Shown: positions 9,381 through 18,323 of the stretch, piece by piece
Numbering within the stretch: the stretch's first letter is position 1
How the letters are laid out: each line of letters starts with the position of its first letter
Source: an uncultured Oscillochloris sp.
GTDB taxonomy: Bacteria; Chloroflexota; Chloroflexia; Chloroflexales; Chloroflexaceae
Reading direction: 5' to 3'
Assembly: GCA_903877945.1 (NCBI GenBank)
Contig: CAIRFY010000042.1
Span: 1-32,743 of the forward strand
Length of the DNA: 32,743 nucleotides
Position numbers and translations under genes: made by a program
The notes under the pieces: model-generated
The model's input: the letters and a program-made list of their open reading frames with translations, nothing else
The model's database searches: none
Told to the model about the DNA's origin: nothing

Positions 9381-12300
9381 CTACTCCGCATCACGCCGCA
9401 GGGCCACCAGTTCGCGCAGTTGGGCGGTGCTCATCTCGGTGAGCCACGCCTCGCCCGCGCCGAGTACCTGAGCGGCCAGGGCGCGTTTGCCCTCGATCAT
9501 CTCGTCGATCTTCTCCTCAAGGGTGCCGCCGCAGACGAACTTATGAACCTGCACGTTCTTGGTCTGCCCGATGCGGAAGGCCCGGTCGGTGGCCTGATCC
9601 TCCACCGCCGGGTTCCACCAGCGGTCGAAGTGGAAGACGTGCGAGGCTCGGGTGAGGTTCAGGCCCACGCCACCCGCCTTGAGCGAGAGGATGAAGATCG
9701 GCGGCCCCTCGGGAGCCTGGAAGCGCCGCACCAGCCCGTCACGGGACTTGGCCGGGGTGCCGCCGTGCAGGAAGAGCGCCTCAACCGAAAGCTGTTTGCT
9801 CAGGTGGGCCTGGAGCATGCCGCCCATCTCGGCGAACTGGGTGAAGATCAGCGCCCGGTCGTCGGCGGCGATCACCTCCTCCAGCATCTCGTCGAGGCGG
9901 GCCAGTTTGCCCGAGCGGTCGTCGAGGGCCGAGCCATCTTTGAGAAAGTGGGCCGGGTGGTTGCAGATTTGCTTGAGCTTGGTGAGCATGGCCAGCACCA
10001 GGCCGCGCCGCCGCGCCTTCTCGCCCTCGTCGTCAGCGCCCTCGATCTGGTTCAGGGCGTCGCGCACAGTGGCCTCGTAGAGCGTGGCCTGCTCCTGGGT
10101 CAGCGGCACAAAAACCTTCATCTCCAGCTTGTCGGGCAGGTCGCTGATGATGCTGCGGTCGGTCTTCAGGCGGCGCAGGATAAAAGGCGCGGTGAGGCGG
10201 CGCAACTGGGTGGCGGCGTCGGCGTCACCGGCACGCTCAATCGGGCGGGCGAACGTGCGCCGGAACTCGGTCTCGCCGCCGAGGTAGCCGGGGTTGAGGA
10301 AGGCCATGATGCTCCACAGTTCGCTCAACCTGTTCTCCACCGGCGTGCCAGTGAGGGCCAGACGACCATCGGAGCGGATGGCGCGTGCCGCCTGGGCCTG
10401 ACGGGTTTCGCTATTCTTGATGTTCTGGGCCTCATCGAGCACAGCCAAACGCCAGGTCATTGCCGTGAGCGCCTCGCGGTCACGGGCGAGCAGCGGGTAA
10501 CTGGTGATCACCACATCGTGTTCAGTGGCCACCTGCTCTAGCTCATCGCCACGGTGACGCTCGGCACCCTGGTGGATGTGGACGCGCAGCGAGGGCGCGA
10601 AGCGGGCCAATTCGCGTTGCCAGTTGCCCACCACCGAAGTCGGACAGACCAGCAGGGTCGGCCCGCCATTGGGGGCGATGTCGCGCTCGTAGAGCAGGAG
10701 GGAGATGGCCTCGGCGGTATTGTGGCAGAGAATAGTGTTGGCGACGAAGTTGTGATGCTCTGTCACCTCTAGGTCATAGACCCAGCCCTCGTGCATCTGC
10801 GTTTCGACCGACCTGATCCGGCAGAAATGCACCTCCTGGTCGAAAGGAGTCTGCTGTCGCTCAGCCCTCACCCCCCAGCCCCCTCTCCATGAACGGGAGA
10901 GGGGGAGCCGAAGGCATCCTACTACGGTATCCCCCCTCTCCCCCGGTGGGAGAGGGGCAGGGGGTGAGGGGGTACGGTTGGCACTGAGAATGTCGTCCAT
11001 CCCTGCAATCACGCGGGCGAGGCTCTGGCGCGAGAATTGCTGCGAGCCATTCAGGTAGACGGTGTTGTGCATGCCAAACATCCGTACCGGCAGGCCCGTA
11101 GCACGAACGCTGTGCGCGACGAGCGTAGATGCGGGAACGCCCTCGACATTCGTGTTTGGCGTGCTGATGCAGATCTGCTCAAGAATCCGTTGCTTGGCTA
11201 CAATCCCAAACCCAACCTCGCGCAGGAATCTGCGCGCCGAGTTGCCACCGATCACGCCGATCTGGTAGGTGCGGTAGATGCCGGAGCCGTTTGTGGCCCG
11301 CTTACGTTTCTGCGAGACGCGCATCCAGATGCCGAGCCGCCGGAGGAGGAGGACAATCTGCTGCATAAGCAGTGACGAGGCCGAGGAGATCTCGATGCTC
11401 GCCATGCTTACGATGACAGATGCCTCCGCATCGAAATAGTTGCGCAGGAAGACCCGCACACCCTCGTCGTTGGCTTGCATGACGAGGTCGGGGATCACTT
11501 TGTCTGCCGATAGCTTGCCCCATTGGTAGCCGTGATTGACGAGAAATCGCTGGTAGGCGCGGCTTGTCCAGCGCAGGTAGGATGCTTTGTGTGCATACGT
11601 GAAGATGATGGCCGACGTGTTCAGCTTGAGGCCGTAGCGATCATCAATAGCATGGAGCGTCGCCCGCAGATCCTCCAGAATCGCCTGGTCGGCCTGTGTG
11701 AGTGTGACTGTGGCATTGTGGTGATTCTCGTGTCCCTCGGCGATCTGCCAGGCGAGTACCTTGATCAGATCGAGATCCGCCGGAGTGCCCTGCCATGTGA
11801 GGTGTGCGGGGACGCAGACGTAGTCGCCGGGAGCGAGATTATTCGTCCAACCCTGGTTGGTGAGGAGCCGGTGACGCCCGGTGATCGTGATGCTGCTGCC
11901 GTCTTCAAGCCTGACCGTGCGCAGCGACTCATTGATCCGCTGACGATAGAGGCGTCGTACCGACGCGGTAACGATCTTGCCGGTCGCTTCGTCAATCGCG
12001 TTCACCTGGAGCAAGGCTGACGGTTCGGCCCAGAAGCCCTCGCCATCGAAGGTCGTTGCGCCAGCGAACTGCTCCCAGATCTGTTCAGCGGGCCTGAGTG
12101 TGCCGTTGACGTAGATCAGACTTGAACCCAAAAGGCACTTGCCGAGTCCCATATCGTCTGCCAGACACGCCCCCATACCGAAGCGGCGCATAAAGGCCAT
12201 CCAGGCCAGGCCGCGTAGCTGGTAGGGGCGCAGCGTGCCGTGGAAGGCGTCAGGCTGGGGCAGGGGCGTAATCGACTCGGTGTTGGACAGCTCACGCAGG

Positions 12301-13889
12301 AGTATCCCCAGGTCGCCCTCGGCGTCCACGCCACCGAAGGCCAAGCCAGCGGGCAGCCCGTCGGAGATGCCGCCGAGCCCCATGCGCAGCAGTTCGGCCA
12401 TGCTCAGTTCGCCGCCCTTGGTGAACAGTTCCATCGCCTTGCGGGCCTGCTCGGGGTCGAGGACCACCCACTCGCCGCGCACCTGGACGAGGGGCTGCTT
12501 CAGCTCGACGAGGCGCTCGAACTCGGCGCGGTCGATTGGCTGCTCACCAACGCTGAGTTCCCAGCGAAAGTCGATCATACTCTGAAAGCTCAGGCGACCA
12601 GGGCCGTCGTTGCGCTTCATCTTACGCGGGGATGCTTTAGCGCGGGCCTTGAGGCGACCAGAGTTGCCCCACCACGCGGGTACCAGCACGCCAAAGCCGC
12701 TCTGTTCCAGCAGCGGAGCGGCGTCCTTGAGGAAGCTAAACGCCTCCTCCACATTCAGGCTGGCGTGGTCGGGAGCCTTGCCACGCAGGCTGCGCTCGAT
12801 AGGCGAGGCCAGACGGGCAGCAAAGCCCAGGCCGCGCAGCAGCCGCTCCTGCGGGTGGTCGAAGCGCCGGTCGAGGTAGGAGAAGTGCTGGCCGCGCTCG
12901 CGCCAGAGTTGGGCGGCGGGTACCAGCAGGCTCGGGTCGTCGGTGGCCTGGAGCAGGTAGCTGAGCGACCAGGGTTCACTGGCCTCAGTCGGCGGCTCCA
13001 GCCGGAAGGTGATGCGGAAGCTCTCGTCGCCGGCCACTTGCTCCTGACCGGCCCACGCCTGCCACGCCTTAAACAGTTCGTCGGCGGGGCGACCGCGCAG
13101 AGAGAGCCCAGGGTCGCGGCCAAGCAGGGCGACCATCCAGGCTGAGCCGGGAGTAGACGGGATGCTGCGCCACACGCTAAGCTGCGCGGAAGCGGTCGGG
13201 TCATCGGCGGCGATCTGACGGGCGAGGGCGTCCACGGCGGCGGCAAGGAAGCTATCGACGATGGTGCGCGGCGCGGGGGCGGCAGCCGGGTCTTCGGTGA
13301 TGGCGCGGCAGAGGGCGGGCATTCCGCTGCGCAGGGCCGCGATCTTACGGGCGGTGGCAGGGACAGGCCGTGGCTCCCAGCAGGCCCGCAGGCTGCCGCT
13401 CTCACGCACCAGCGCGGGGAGGATCTGCTGACCGGCCACCAGTTCCACGGCCAGCAGCGCGGCGGTGCGCCAGACTCGCAGGTCGGCCCCAATGCCGTGG
13501 TCGGGGGAGGGAGGCAGCAGCAGGTCAAGCGCCTGGGCCGCACTGAGCAGCAGGCCACGCACGCGCCAGGGGGCCAGAGTCGGCACGCCCTCGGGGATCT
13601 CGGCTCCGGCCTGGCGCAGTTCGCGCAGCGGCAAGGGCGCACCGCCCACCGAGGGCAGCCAGATCGTCTGCTCGGCGTGGGCCATCGTGCCCGCGCCCGG
13701 ATGTAGCTCGCGCAGGCGCTCATACAGCGCCTCGGGCTGAGCGTGGGCCGGGTGGGATAGGTGCCCTGGTCGTCGTCGCTGTCGTCCGCGCCGCGCCACC
13801 CGCTCGGCCAATTCGCCCCACAAGAAAAGCCGCCCCTCACTGGGTAGCCATGTGCCGTGTATCACGGCGGGGAGGGCCGCATTGGACAT
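9381..13889 (-). CDS. SNF2-family DEAD/DEAH helicase interrupted by an in-frame intein
   Basis: SNF2 motifs LRPYQLRGLAWMAFMRRFGMGACLADDMGLGK^T, VLDEAQNIKN, LTGTPVENRLSELWSIMAFLNPGYLG, FTQFAEMGGMLQ, ATDRAFRIGQTKNVQVHKFVCGGTLEEKIDEMIEGKRALA; intein splits GLGK from TAEAISLLL. Confidence 0.93.
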   Translation of the reverse strand: MSNAALPAVIHGTWLPSEGRLFLWGELAERVARRGRQRRRPGHLSHPAHAQPEALYERLRELHPGAGTMAHAEQTIWLPSVGGAPLPLRELRQAGAEIPEGVPTLAPWRVRGLLLSAAQALDLLLPPSPDHGIGADLRVWRTAALLAVELVAGQQILPALVRESGSLRACWEPRPVPATARKIAALRSGMPALCRAITEDPAAAPAPRTIVDSFLAAAVDALARQIAADDPTASAQLSVWRSIPSTPGSAWMVALLGRDPGLSLRGRPADELFKAWQAWAGQEQVAGDESFRITFRLEPPTEASEPWSLSYLLQATDDPSLLVPAAQLWRERGQHFSYLDRRFDHPQERLLRGLGFAARLASPIERSLRGKAPDHASLNVEEAFSFLKDAAPLLEQSGFGVLVPAWWGNSGRLKARAKASPRKMKRNDGPGRLSFQSMIDFRWELSVGEQPIDRAEFERLVELKQPLVQVRGEWVVLDPEQARKAMELFTKGGELSMAELLRMGLGGISDGLPAGLAFGGVDAEGDLGILLRELSNTESITPLPQPDAFHGTLRPYQLRGLAWMAFMRRFGMGACLADDMGLGKCLLGSSLIYVNGTLRPAEQIWEQFAGATTFDGEGFWAEPSALLQVNAIDEATGKIVTASVRRLYRQRINESLRTVRLEDGSSITITGRHRLLTNQGWTNNLAPGDYVCVPAHLTWQGTPADLDLIKVLAWQIAEGHENHHNATVTLTQADQAILEDLRATLHAIDDRYGLKLNTSAIIFTYAHKASYLRWTSRAYQRFLVNHGYQWGKLSADKVIPDLVMQANDEGVRVFLRNYFDAEASVIVSMASIEISSASSLLMQQIVLLLRRLGIWMRVSQKRKRATNGSGIYRTYQIGVIGGNSARRFLREVGFGIVAKQRILEQICISTPNTNVEGVPASTLVAHSVRATGLPVRMFGMHNTVYLNGSQQFSRQSLARVIAGMDDILSANRTPSPPAPLPPGERGDTVVGCLRLPLSRSWRGGWGVRAERQQTPFDQEVHFCRIRSVETQMHEGWVYDLEVTEHHNFVANTILCHNTAEAISLLLYERDIAPNGGPTLLVCPTSVVGNWQRELARFAPSLRVHIHQGAERHRGDELEQVATEHDVVITSYPLLARDREALTAMTWRLAVLDEAQNIKNSETRQAQAARAIRSDGRLALTGTPVENRLSELWSIMAFLNPGYLGGETEFRRTFARPIERAGDADAATQLRRLTAPFILRRLKTDRSIISDLPDKLEMKVFVPLTQEQATLYEATVRDALNQIEGADDEGEKARRRGLVLAMLTKLKQICNHPAHFLKDGSALDDRSGKLARLDEMLEEVIAADDRALIFTQFAEMGGMLQAHLSKQLSVEALFLHGGTPAKSRDGLVRRFQAPEGPPIFILSLKAGGVGLNLTRASHVFHFDRWWNPAVEDQATDRAFRIGQTKNVQVHKFVCGGTLEEKIDEMIEGKRALAAQVLGAGEAWLTEMSTAQLRELVALRRDAE
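10719..12137 (-). other. Intein with LAGLIDADG-type homing endonuclease (473 aa), inserted in Walker A between K and T
   Basis: N-terminal block CLLGSSLIYVNGTLRPAEQIWE; block B ITGRHRLLTNQGW; endonuclease motifs LIKVLAWQIAEGHE and FLRNYFDAEASV; block F/G HEGWVYDLEVTEHHNFVANTILCHN followed by +1 Thr. Confidence 0.95.
10841..10970. repeat. Family A repeat, copy A3, located inside the intein coding sequence
   Basis: aaggagtctgctgtcgctcagccctcaccccccagccccctctccatgaacgggagaggg...; encodes in-frame TPSPPAPLPPGERGDTVVGCLRLPLSRSWRGGWGVRAERQQTPFDQ on the minus strand. Confidence 0.88.
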
Positions 13890-13943
13890 AATGTAGTAAC
13901 TGCTCTCGCTAAATTAAGGGTACAGGGAATTAAGGTATGTTTC

Positions 13944-14090
13944 GCACTACCGCAAAAGTCACGCTGTCTTCGTTTTCTTTGCGTCTTCGCGTCTTTGCGT
14001 CACGCCATACTCATGTGTTCGACGCAAAGGCGCAAAGACGCAAAGACTCTCATGTCGTTCAACGTGACAGCGTTCCTTTTGCGGTAGTGC
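13944..14090. repeat. Nested inverted repeat (family B)
   Basis: Outer arms gcactaccgcaaaa / ttttgcggtagtgc; inner arms ctttgcgtcttcgcgtctttgcgtc (13977-14001) vs gacgcaaaggcgcaaagacgcaaag (14021-14045), 23/25 complementary. Confidence 0.85.
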
Positions 14091-14263
14091 CATGTTTCAG
14101 ATCGGACGATTCCAGCGTGACAGTTCGTAGTGTGCCGATCAGTTCCGCAAGTGGCTGAAGCTACTACAACGAACGACGCAAACTGTAAAGCTGTTCTGAA
14201 CTATCGTGAAGGCCAGCCATGCTATCATGCCACAGTGGTGCAAAGACAGCAAACGAGGTCATA

Positions 14264-14908
14264 ATGGGCAAGAAACAACAACAACAGAAGAAAGGCGTGG
14301 CACAGTTGGCGCGACCGACCGGCGGCATGGCGATCACTGTGGGCTGGTCAGTCCACGAGGTGCTGCTTTCGCAGGGCTGGAATCAGGAGGGCGCCCTCGT
14401 CTCTGTCCTGGTGGCCCGCATGTCACCGCGCTCAGGCAAGGTGGCTGCCGCGTCGTACCTCGTCGATCTGGCCTGCCTGGGGATAAAGGGTACGCAGGTG
14501 ATGATGTTCAAGGATTCGGACGAGTATGCCGCCGGGCTGCGTGCCCATATTGTCCAGCACTTGCCCATGGCTCCGTCCAACATCAACCTGGCGGCGAAGA
14601 TTGTGGGTATCGGCTATGAGTATGCCGCCAGCATGGGCTTCTCGCCCGACCCGATCTTCGCCCAGTCCCGCTACCTGCTTGAGGGAGCCAACCCCAACGC
14701 TGACCCAACGCCTGTTCGCACTGGGGGCAAGGACGGCAAGCCCTGGTTCATCAGCGGCCCGAACGACAATGTCGCCCAGATCCTCGCTCAGCTTCAGCGC
14801 GTGGTCGGCGAGGGAAACTACCACTTCCTGCTCGGCGAGGAACTGATGGACAGTGATGATGATTTTCTCGATGATGGCAAGTTCATCATCGACCACGATC
14901 CCAGATAG
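14264..14908 (+). CDS. Conserved hypothetical protein
   Basis: MGKKQQQQKKGVAQLARPTGGMAITVGWSVHEVLLSQGWNQEGALVSVLVARMSPRSGKVAAASYLVDLACLGIKGTQV...; ATG at 14264 with upstream GAGG; coherent ORF without a recognised family. Confidence 0.7.
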   Translation: MGKKQQQQKKGVAQLARPTGGMAITVGWSVHEVLLSQGWNQEGALVSVLVARMSPRSGKVAAASYLVDLACLGIKGTQVMMFKDSDEYAAGLRAHIVQHLPMAPSNINLAAKIVGIGYEYAASMGFSPDPIFAQSRYLLEGANPNADPTPVRTGGKDGKPWFISGPNDNVAQILAQLQRVVGEGNYHFLLGEELMDSDDDFLDDGKFIIDHDPR

Positions 14909-14918
14909 GATCGTGAAT

Positions 14919-14948
14919 CCGTGAGGCGGCGTGTGCGCCGCCTCACGG
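14919..14948. terminator. Bidirectional hairpin between convergent genes
   Basis: ccgtgaggcggc-g-tgtg-c-gccgcctcacgg perfect 13-bp stem with 4-nt loop; sits in the 42-bp gap between convergent stop codons; no long U-tract. Confidence 0.7.
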
Positions 14949-14950
14949 AC

Positions 14951-16012
14951 TCATCCCTTGTGCAGAGCCAGGTGCGCCTCGTGCAGCAGGCGCTCGGTCG
15001 TCTCCCAGCCGATGCAGCCATCGGTAAGTGAGACGCCGTATTTCAGGCTTGCGTGGTCGGCAGTGAGGGTTTGCTTGCCCTCGTTCAGATTGCTCTCGAC
15101 CATCACACCGACAATGGGGCCAACCTTGCGGATTATCTCGTCGATCACCGTGTGCAAGACGGCCTCCTGGCGGCGGAAGTCGCCGCTGGCGTTGGCGTGG
15201 CTACAGTCTACCATCACCGCCGGGCTCAGGTGGGCCTCGCGCATCAGGCGTGCGGCCTGCACCACATACTCCTCGTGATAATTTGGCTCGGCCCGCCCAC
15301 CGCGCAGGATGACAAAGCCGTCGGGGTTGCCGGTGGTCTTCACCACCGCGCTGCGCCCATCATTGTCGATGCCCAGGAAGCTGTGCTGCCCGGCGGCCGA
15401 GACGCAGGCGTGGACCGCAACCTGGATACCGCCATCGGTGCCGTTCTTAAAGCCTACCGGCATCGAGACACCGCTGGCCAGGGCACGGTGGGTCTGGGCC
15501 TCGGTGGTGCGTGCGCCGATGGTACCCAGGCTGATCTGGTCATCAATATACTGCGGGCTGATCGTATCGAGCATCTCGGTGGCCACAGGCATACCCATGC
15601 CATTAATCTCACGCAGCAGGGTGCGGGCGATCGTCAACCCGGCCCCCATATTAAAGCTGCCGTCGAGGTACGGGTCGTTGATCAGGCCGCGCCAGCCCAC
15701 CGTGGTGCGTGGTTTCTCCAGGTAGACGCGCATAATCAAAAAGAGTCGGTCGCCCAGATCGGCCTGGAGCGCCGTGAGGCGGCGGGCGTAGTCGATGGCG
15801 GCCGCAGGGTCGTGGATCGAGCACGGGCCGATCACCACCATCAGGCGAGGGTCTTCGCGACGTAGAATGCGCCGGATGGTCGCTCGCGAGTCGACCACCG
15901 TGCGGGCCACCGCATCGCTCACCGGTAACTGGGCCTTCAGTTCGCGTGGCGACAGGAAGGGCGTCAGTTCGCGGACGTGCAGGTTGGCAACTTTGTGCGT
16001 ATCGTTAGGCAT
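14951..16012 (-). CDS. 3-deoxy-7-phosphoheptulonate (DAHP) synthase, class I
   Basis: LMVVIGPCSIHDPAAAIDYA, MRVYLEKPRTTVGWRGLINDPYLDGSFNMGAGL, ARTTEAQTHRALASGVSMPVGFKNGTDG, VMVDCSHANASGDFRRQ; ATG at 16012 (MPNDTHKVANLHV). Confidence 0.93.
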   Translation of the reverse strand: MPNDTHKVANLHVRELTPFLSPRELKAQLPVSDAVARTVVDSRATIRRILRREDPRLMVVIGPCSIHDPAAAIDYARRLTALQADLGDRLFLIMRVYLEKPRTTVGWRGLINDPYLDGSFNMGAGLTIARTLLREINGMGMPVATEMLDTISPQYIDDQISLGTIGARTTEAQTHRALASGVSMPVGFKNGTDGGIQVAVHACVSAAGQHSFLGIDNDGRSAVVKTTGNPDGFVILRGGRAEPNYHEEYVVQAARLMREAHLSPAVMVDCSHANASGDFRRQEAVLHTVIDEIIRKVGPIVGVMVESNLNEGKQTLTADHASLKYGVSLTDGCIGWETTERLLHEAHLALHKG

Positions 16013-16033
16013 AGCATCGAGTCCTCTTGCTGC

Positions 16034-16083
16034 GGAATCTCCCCTCCTACCGTGGGCGAAGGGCCGGGGATGAGGGCCAAATG
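16034..16083. repeat. Degenerate/partial family A repeat, copy A4
   Basis: ggaatctcccctcctaccgtgggcgaagggccggggatgagggcca resembles the right half of A1/A2. Confidence 0.5.
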
Positions 16084-16154
16084 CCGCCAGTATACCTGAG
16101 AATCCCCGCCGTGGGATACAGCGTCGGGCGCATCGCAGGGCTGATGTACCGTCG

Positions 16155-18239
16155 CTACGTGTGCATGGTGCCTGATCCCGCGAGCAGCGCACGGACGCCC
16201 TCGTTATCGAGGCCGGGGGCGAAGAGCCAACCCTGGCCAAGGCTGCAGTGCAGGTCGCGCAGTTGCTCGTACTGCTGCTCGGTCTCGATCCCCTCGGCCA
16301 CTACATCCATGCCCAACGTGTGGGCCAGGCCGATGATCGTCTGCACGATCTCGTTCTGCCCGTCTGGCAGGCCGAGGCGACGGATAAACGAGCGGTCGAT
16401 CTTCAGCGTACTTACAGGAAAACTGTAGAGGTAGCTGAGGGACGAGTAGCCGGTGCCGAAGTCGTCAATACAGAGGTGGACGCCCAAGTCGCGGATGTGC
16501 CGCAGGATCTGGCCAGTCTCACCACTCAGATCAACAAAGTTGTGTTCAGTGATCTCAATCTTCAGGCTCGACGAGGGCAGCCCGCTGACCTCAAGGGCGG
16601 TGGCGATCTGACTCACAACATCGGGTTCGGCGAAGAGCCGGGCCGAGAGGTTCACGTTCACCGTGAGAGCCGGATCAGACGCGAATTCATCCTGCCATTC
16701 GCAGGCACGTTGGCATGCTTCGCGCAGCACCCACCAACTGATCGGCACGATCAGGCCCGTCTCCTCCGCAGTATCGAGGAAAGAGCCGGGGTAGAGCAGC
16801 CCGCGTTGCGGGTGCTGCCAGCGCAGCAGCGCCTCAAATCCATTTACCCTGCCGCCCGCCAGAGTGATGATCGGCTGGTAGTGGAGGCGCAATTCGCTGT
16901 GCGCCATCGCTTCGCGTAGGTCGCTCTCAAGCTGAAGATCCGCCATCGCCTGGGTGTGCATCGCGGGTGTGAAAATAGTGTGGCGATCCTTGCCGCTCAT
17001 CTTCGCATGGTACATCGCCGTGTCCGCATCGCGGATCATCTCGGCTGAACCGGTATACTCCAGCGCACTGGTAGTCACCCCAATACTGATGGTCGTGATC
17101 GCCTGGTGTTCGCCCAACATGATCGGTTCGGCAATTGCGCGCTGGATGCGGTTGACGATCACATCGACCGATTGATCGTCAAGAAGATTCTCGACTAGGA
17201 TGGTGAACTCGTCGCCGCCGAGACGGGCCACGGTATCGCCGGGCCGCAGACAGCCCTGGATACGCTCGGCAATAATGATGAGCAACTCGTCGCCCCTGGC
17301 GTGGCCCAGGCTGTCGTTAATCGTTTTGAAGCGATCAACGTCGATAAAGAACACCGCGAAGCGACGCTCCTTTTCGCGGCGGGCAATCGCGATAGTGCGG
17401 TCGAGTCGGTCGATGAAGAGGGCGCGGTTGGGCAGACCCGTCAGCAGATCGTGCAGGGCGTCGTGCTGAAGCTGCTGCTCAACCGCACGGCGGACGGTGA
17501 TGTCCGTCTGCGAGCCAGCGATGCGCGTGGCATGGTTGGTTTCGTCCCAGACCGCCATGCCCCGGCAGAGTACCCAGCGGTAGGCTCCGCTACAATGGCG
17601 GATGCGGTATTCGTACTCAAAAAAGCTGAGCAGCTTGTGGAAGTGAGCGGATAGACGCACCTTGAAGGTTTCCACGTCGTCGGGATGGATGCGGTCGATC
17701 CACTCAGCGGGCGTATCGCTGATCTCACCCTCATCAATGCCGAGCATAGCCTTCCAGCGCGGCGAGAGGTAGACCCTGTCCGTCAGAAGATCCCAGTCCC
17801 ACAGGCCATCGTTCGCCCCGCGTGCGGCCAGGGCGTAGCGCTCTTCGCTCTGGCGCAAAGCCATCTCGGCGCTGCGGGCGGCGCTCATGTCACGAATGAT
17901 GGCCATGCCGCCGCAGATCGCGCCGTTGTCATCGATCTGCGGGCGGGCGGTGATGCTGAGCCAGCGCCCGGTGGGCAGAAAGAACTCGGCGGCATCGGTC
18001 GCGACCCCGACAATCGCACGGGCCAGCGGCGTATCGGCGAGCGGGCAAGGGGTGCGCTGGTCGGGCAGGCAGAGCGAGGCCAGGGCAGTCAGTGGATCTG
18101 CGCCGAGGATCTGGATTGCCGCCGGGCTGACACTCACCAGATCGCCGACCCTATCTACCACCACTACCCCATCCCCCATGCTATCGAGGATGGACTGTAG
18201 CACATCCGCCTGGGTTCGTTCTACCATAGGTATAGTCAC
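16155..18239 (-). CDS. PAS-GGDEF-EAL diguanylate cyclase/phosphodiesterase
   Basis: RLGGDEFTILVEN; GFEALLRWQHPQRGLLYPG; IDDFGTGYSSLSYLYSFPVSTLKIDRSFI; PAS region ERYALAARGANDGLWDWDLLTDRVYLSPRWKAMLG. Start may be 18227 (MVERTQ). Confidence 0.93.
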   Translation of the reverse strand: MTIPMVERTQADVLQSILDSMGDGVVVVDRVGDLVSVSPAAIQILGADPLTALASLCLPDQRTPCPLADTPLARAIVGVATDAAEFFLPTGRWLSITARPQIDDNGAICGGMAIIRDMSAARSAEMALRQSEERYALAARGANDGLWDWDLLTDRVYLSPRWKAMLGIDEGEISDTPAEWIDRIHPDDVETFKVRLSAHFHKLLSFFEYEYRIRHCSGAYRWVLCRGMAVWDETNHATRIAGSQTDITVRRAVEQQLQHDALHDLLTGLPNRALFIDRLDRTIAIARREKERRFAVFFIDVDRFKTINDSLGHARGDELLIIIAERIQGCLRPGDTVARLGGDEFTILVENLLDDQSVDVIVNRIQRAIAEPIMLGEHQAITTISIGVTTSALEYTGSAEMIRDADTAMYHAKMSGKDRHTIFTPAMHTQAMADLQLESDLREAMAHSELRLHYQPIITLAGGRVNGFEALLRWQHPQRGLLYPGSFLDTAEETGLIVPISWWVLREACQRACEWQDEFASDPALTVNVNLSARLFAEPDVVSQIATALEVSGLPSSSLKIEITEHNFVDLSGETGQILRHIRDLGVHLCIDDFGTGYSSLSYLYSFPVSTLKIDRSFIRRLGLPDGQNEIVQTIIGLAHTLGMDVVAEGIETEQQYEQLRDLHCSLGQGWLFAPGLDNEGVRALLAGSGTMHT

Positions 18240-18323
18240 ATTCTTAGCACCTATGCTGCAATCAGCACAGAATTGTCGCCGTATTAGCGTCCTACTGCGG
18301 CTCCCGTGATCTCACACCAAGGC

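Noticed and set aside
9351-10541. 396-aa + strand ORF antisense to SNF2
   Set aside because: Shadow ORF in GC-rich DNA; the opposite strand contains clear SNF2 motifs.
10719-12137. Possibility that the SNF2 insertion is a group I/II intron or an assembly artefact
   Set aside because: It is fully open in frame and has canonical intein splicing blocks at both ends.
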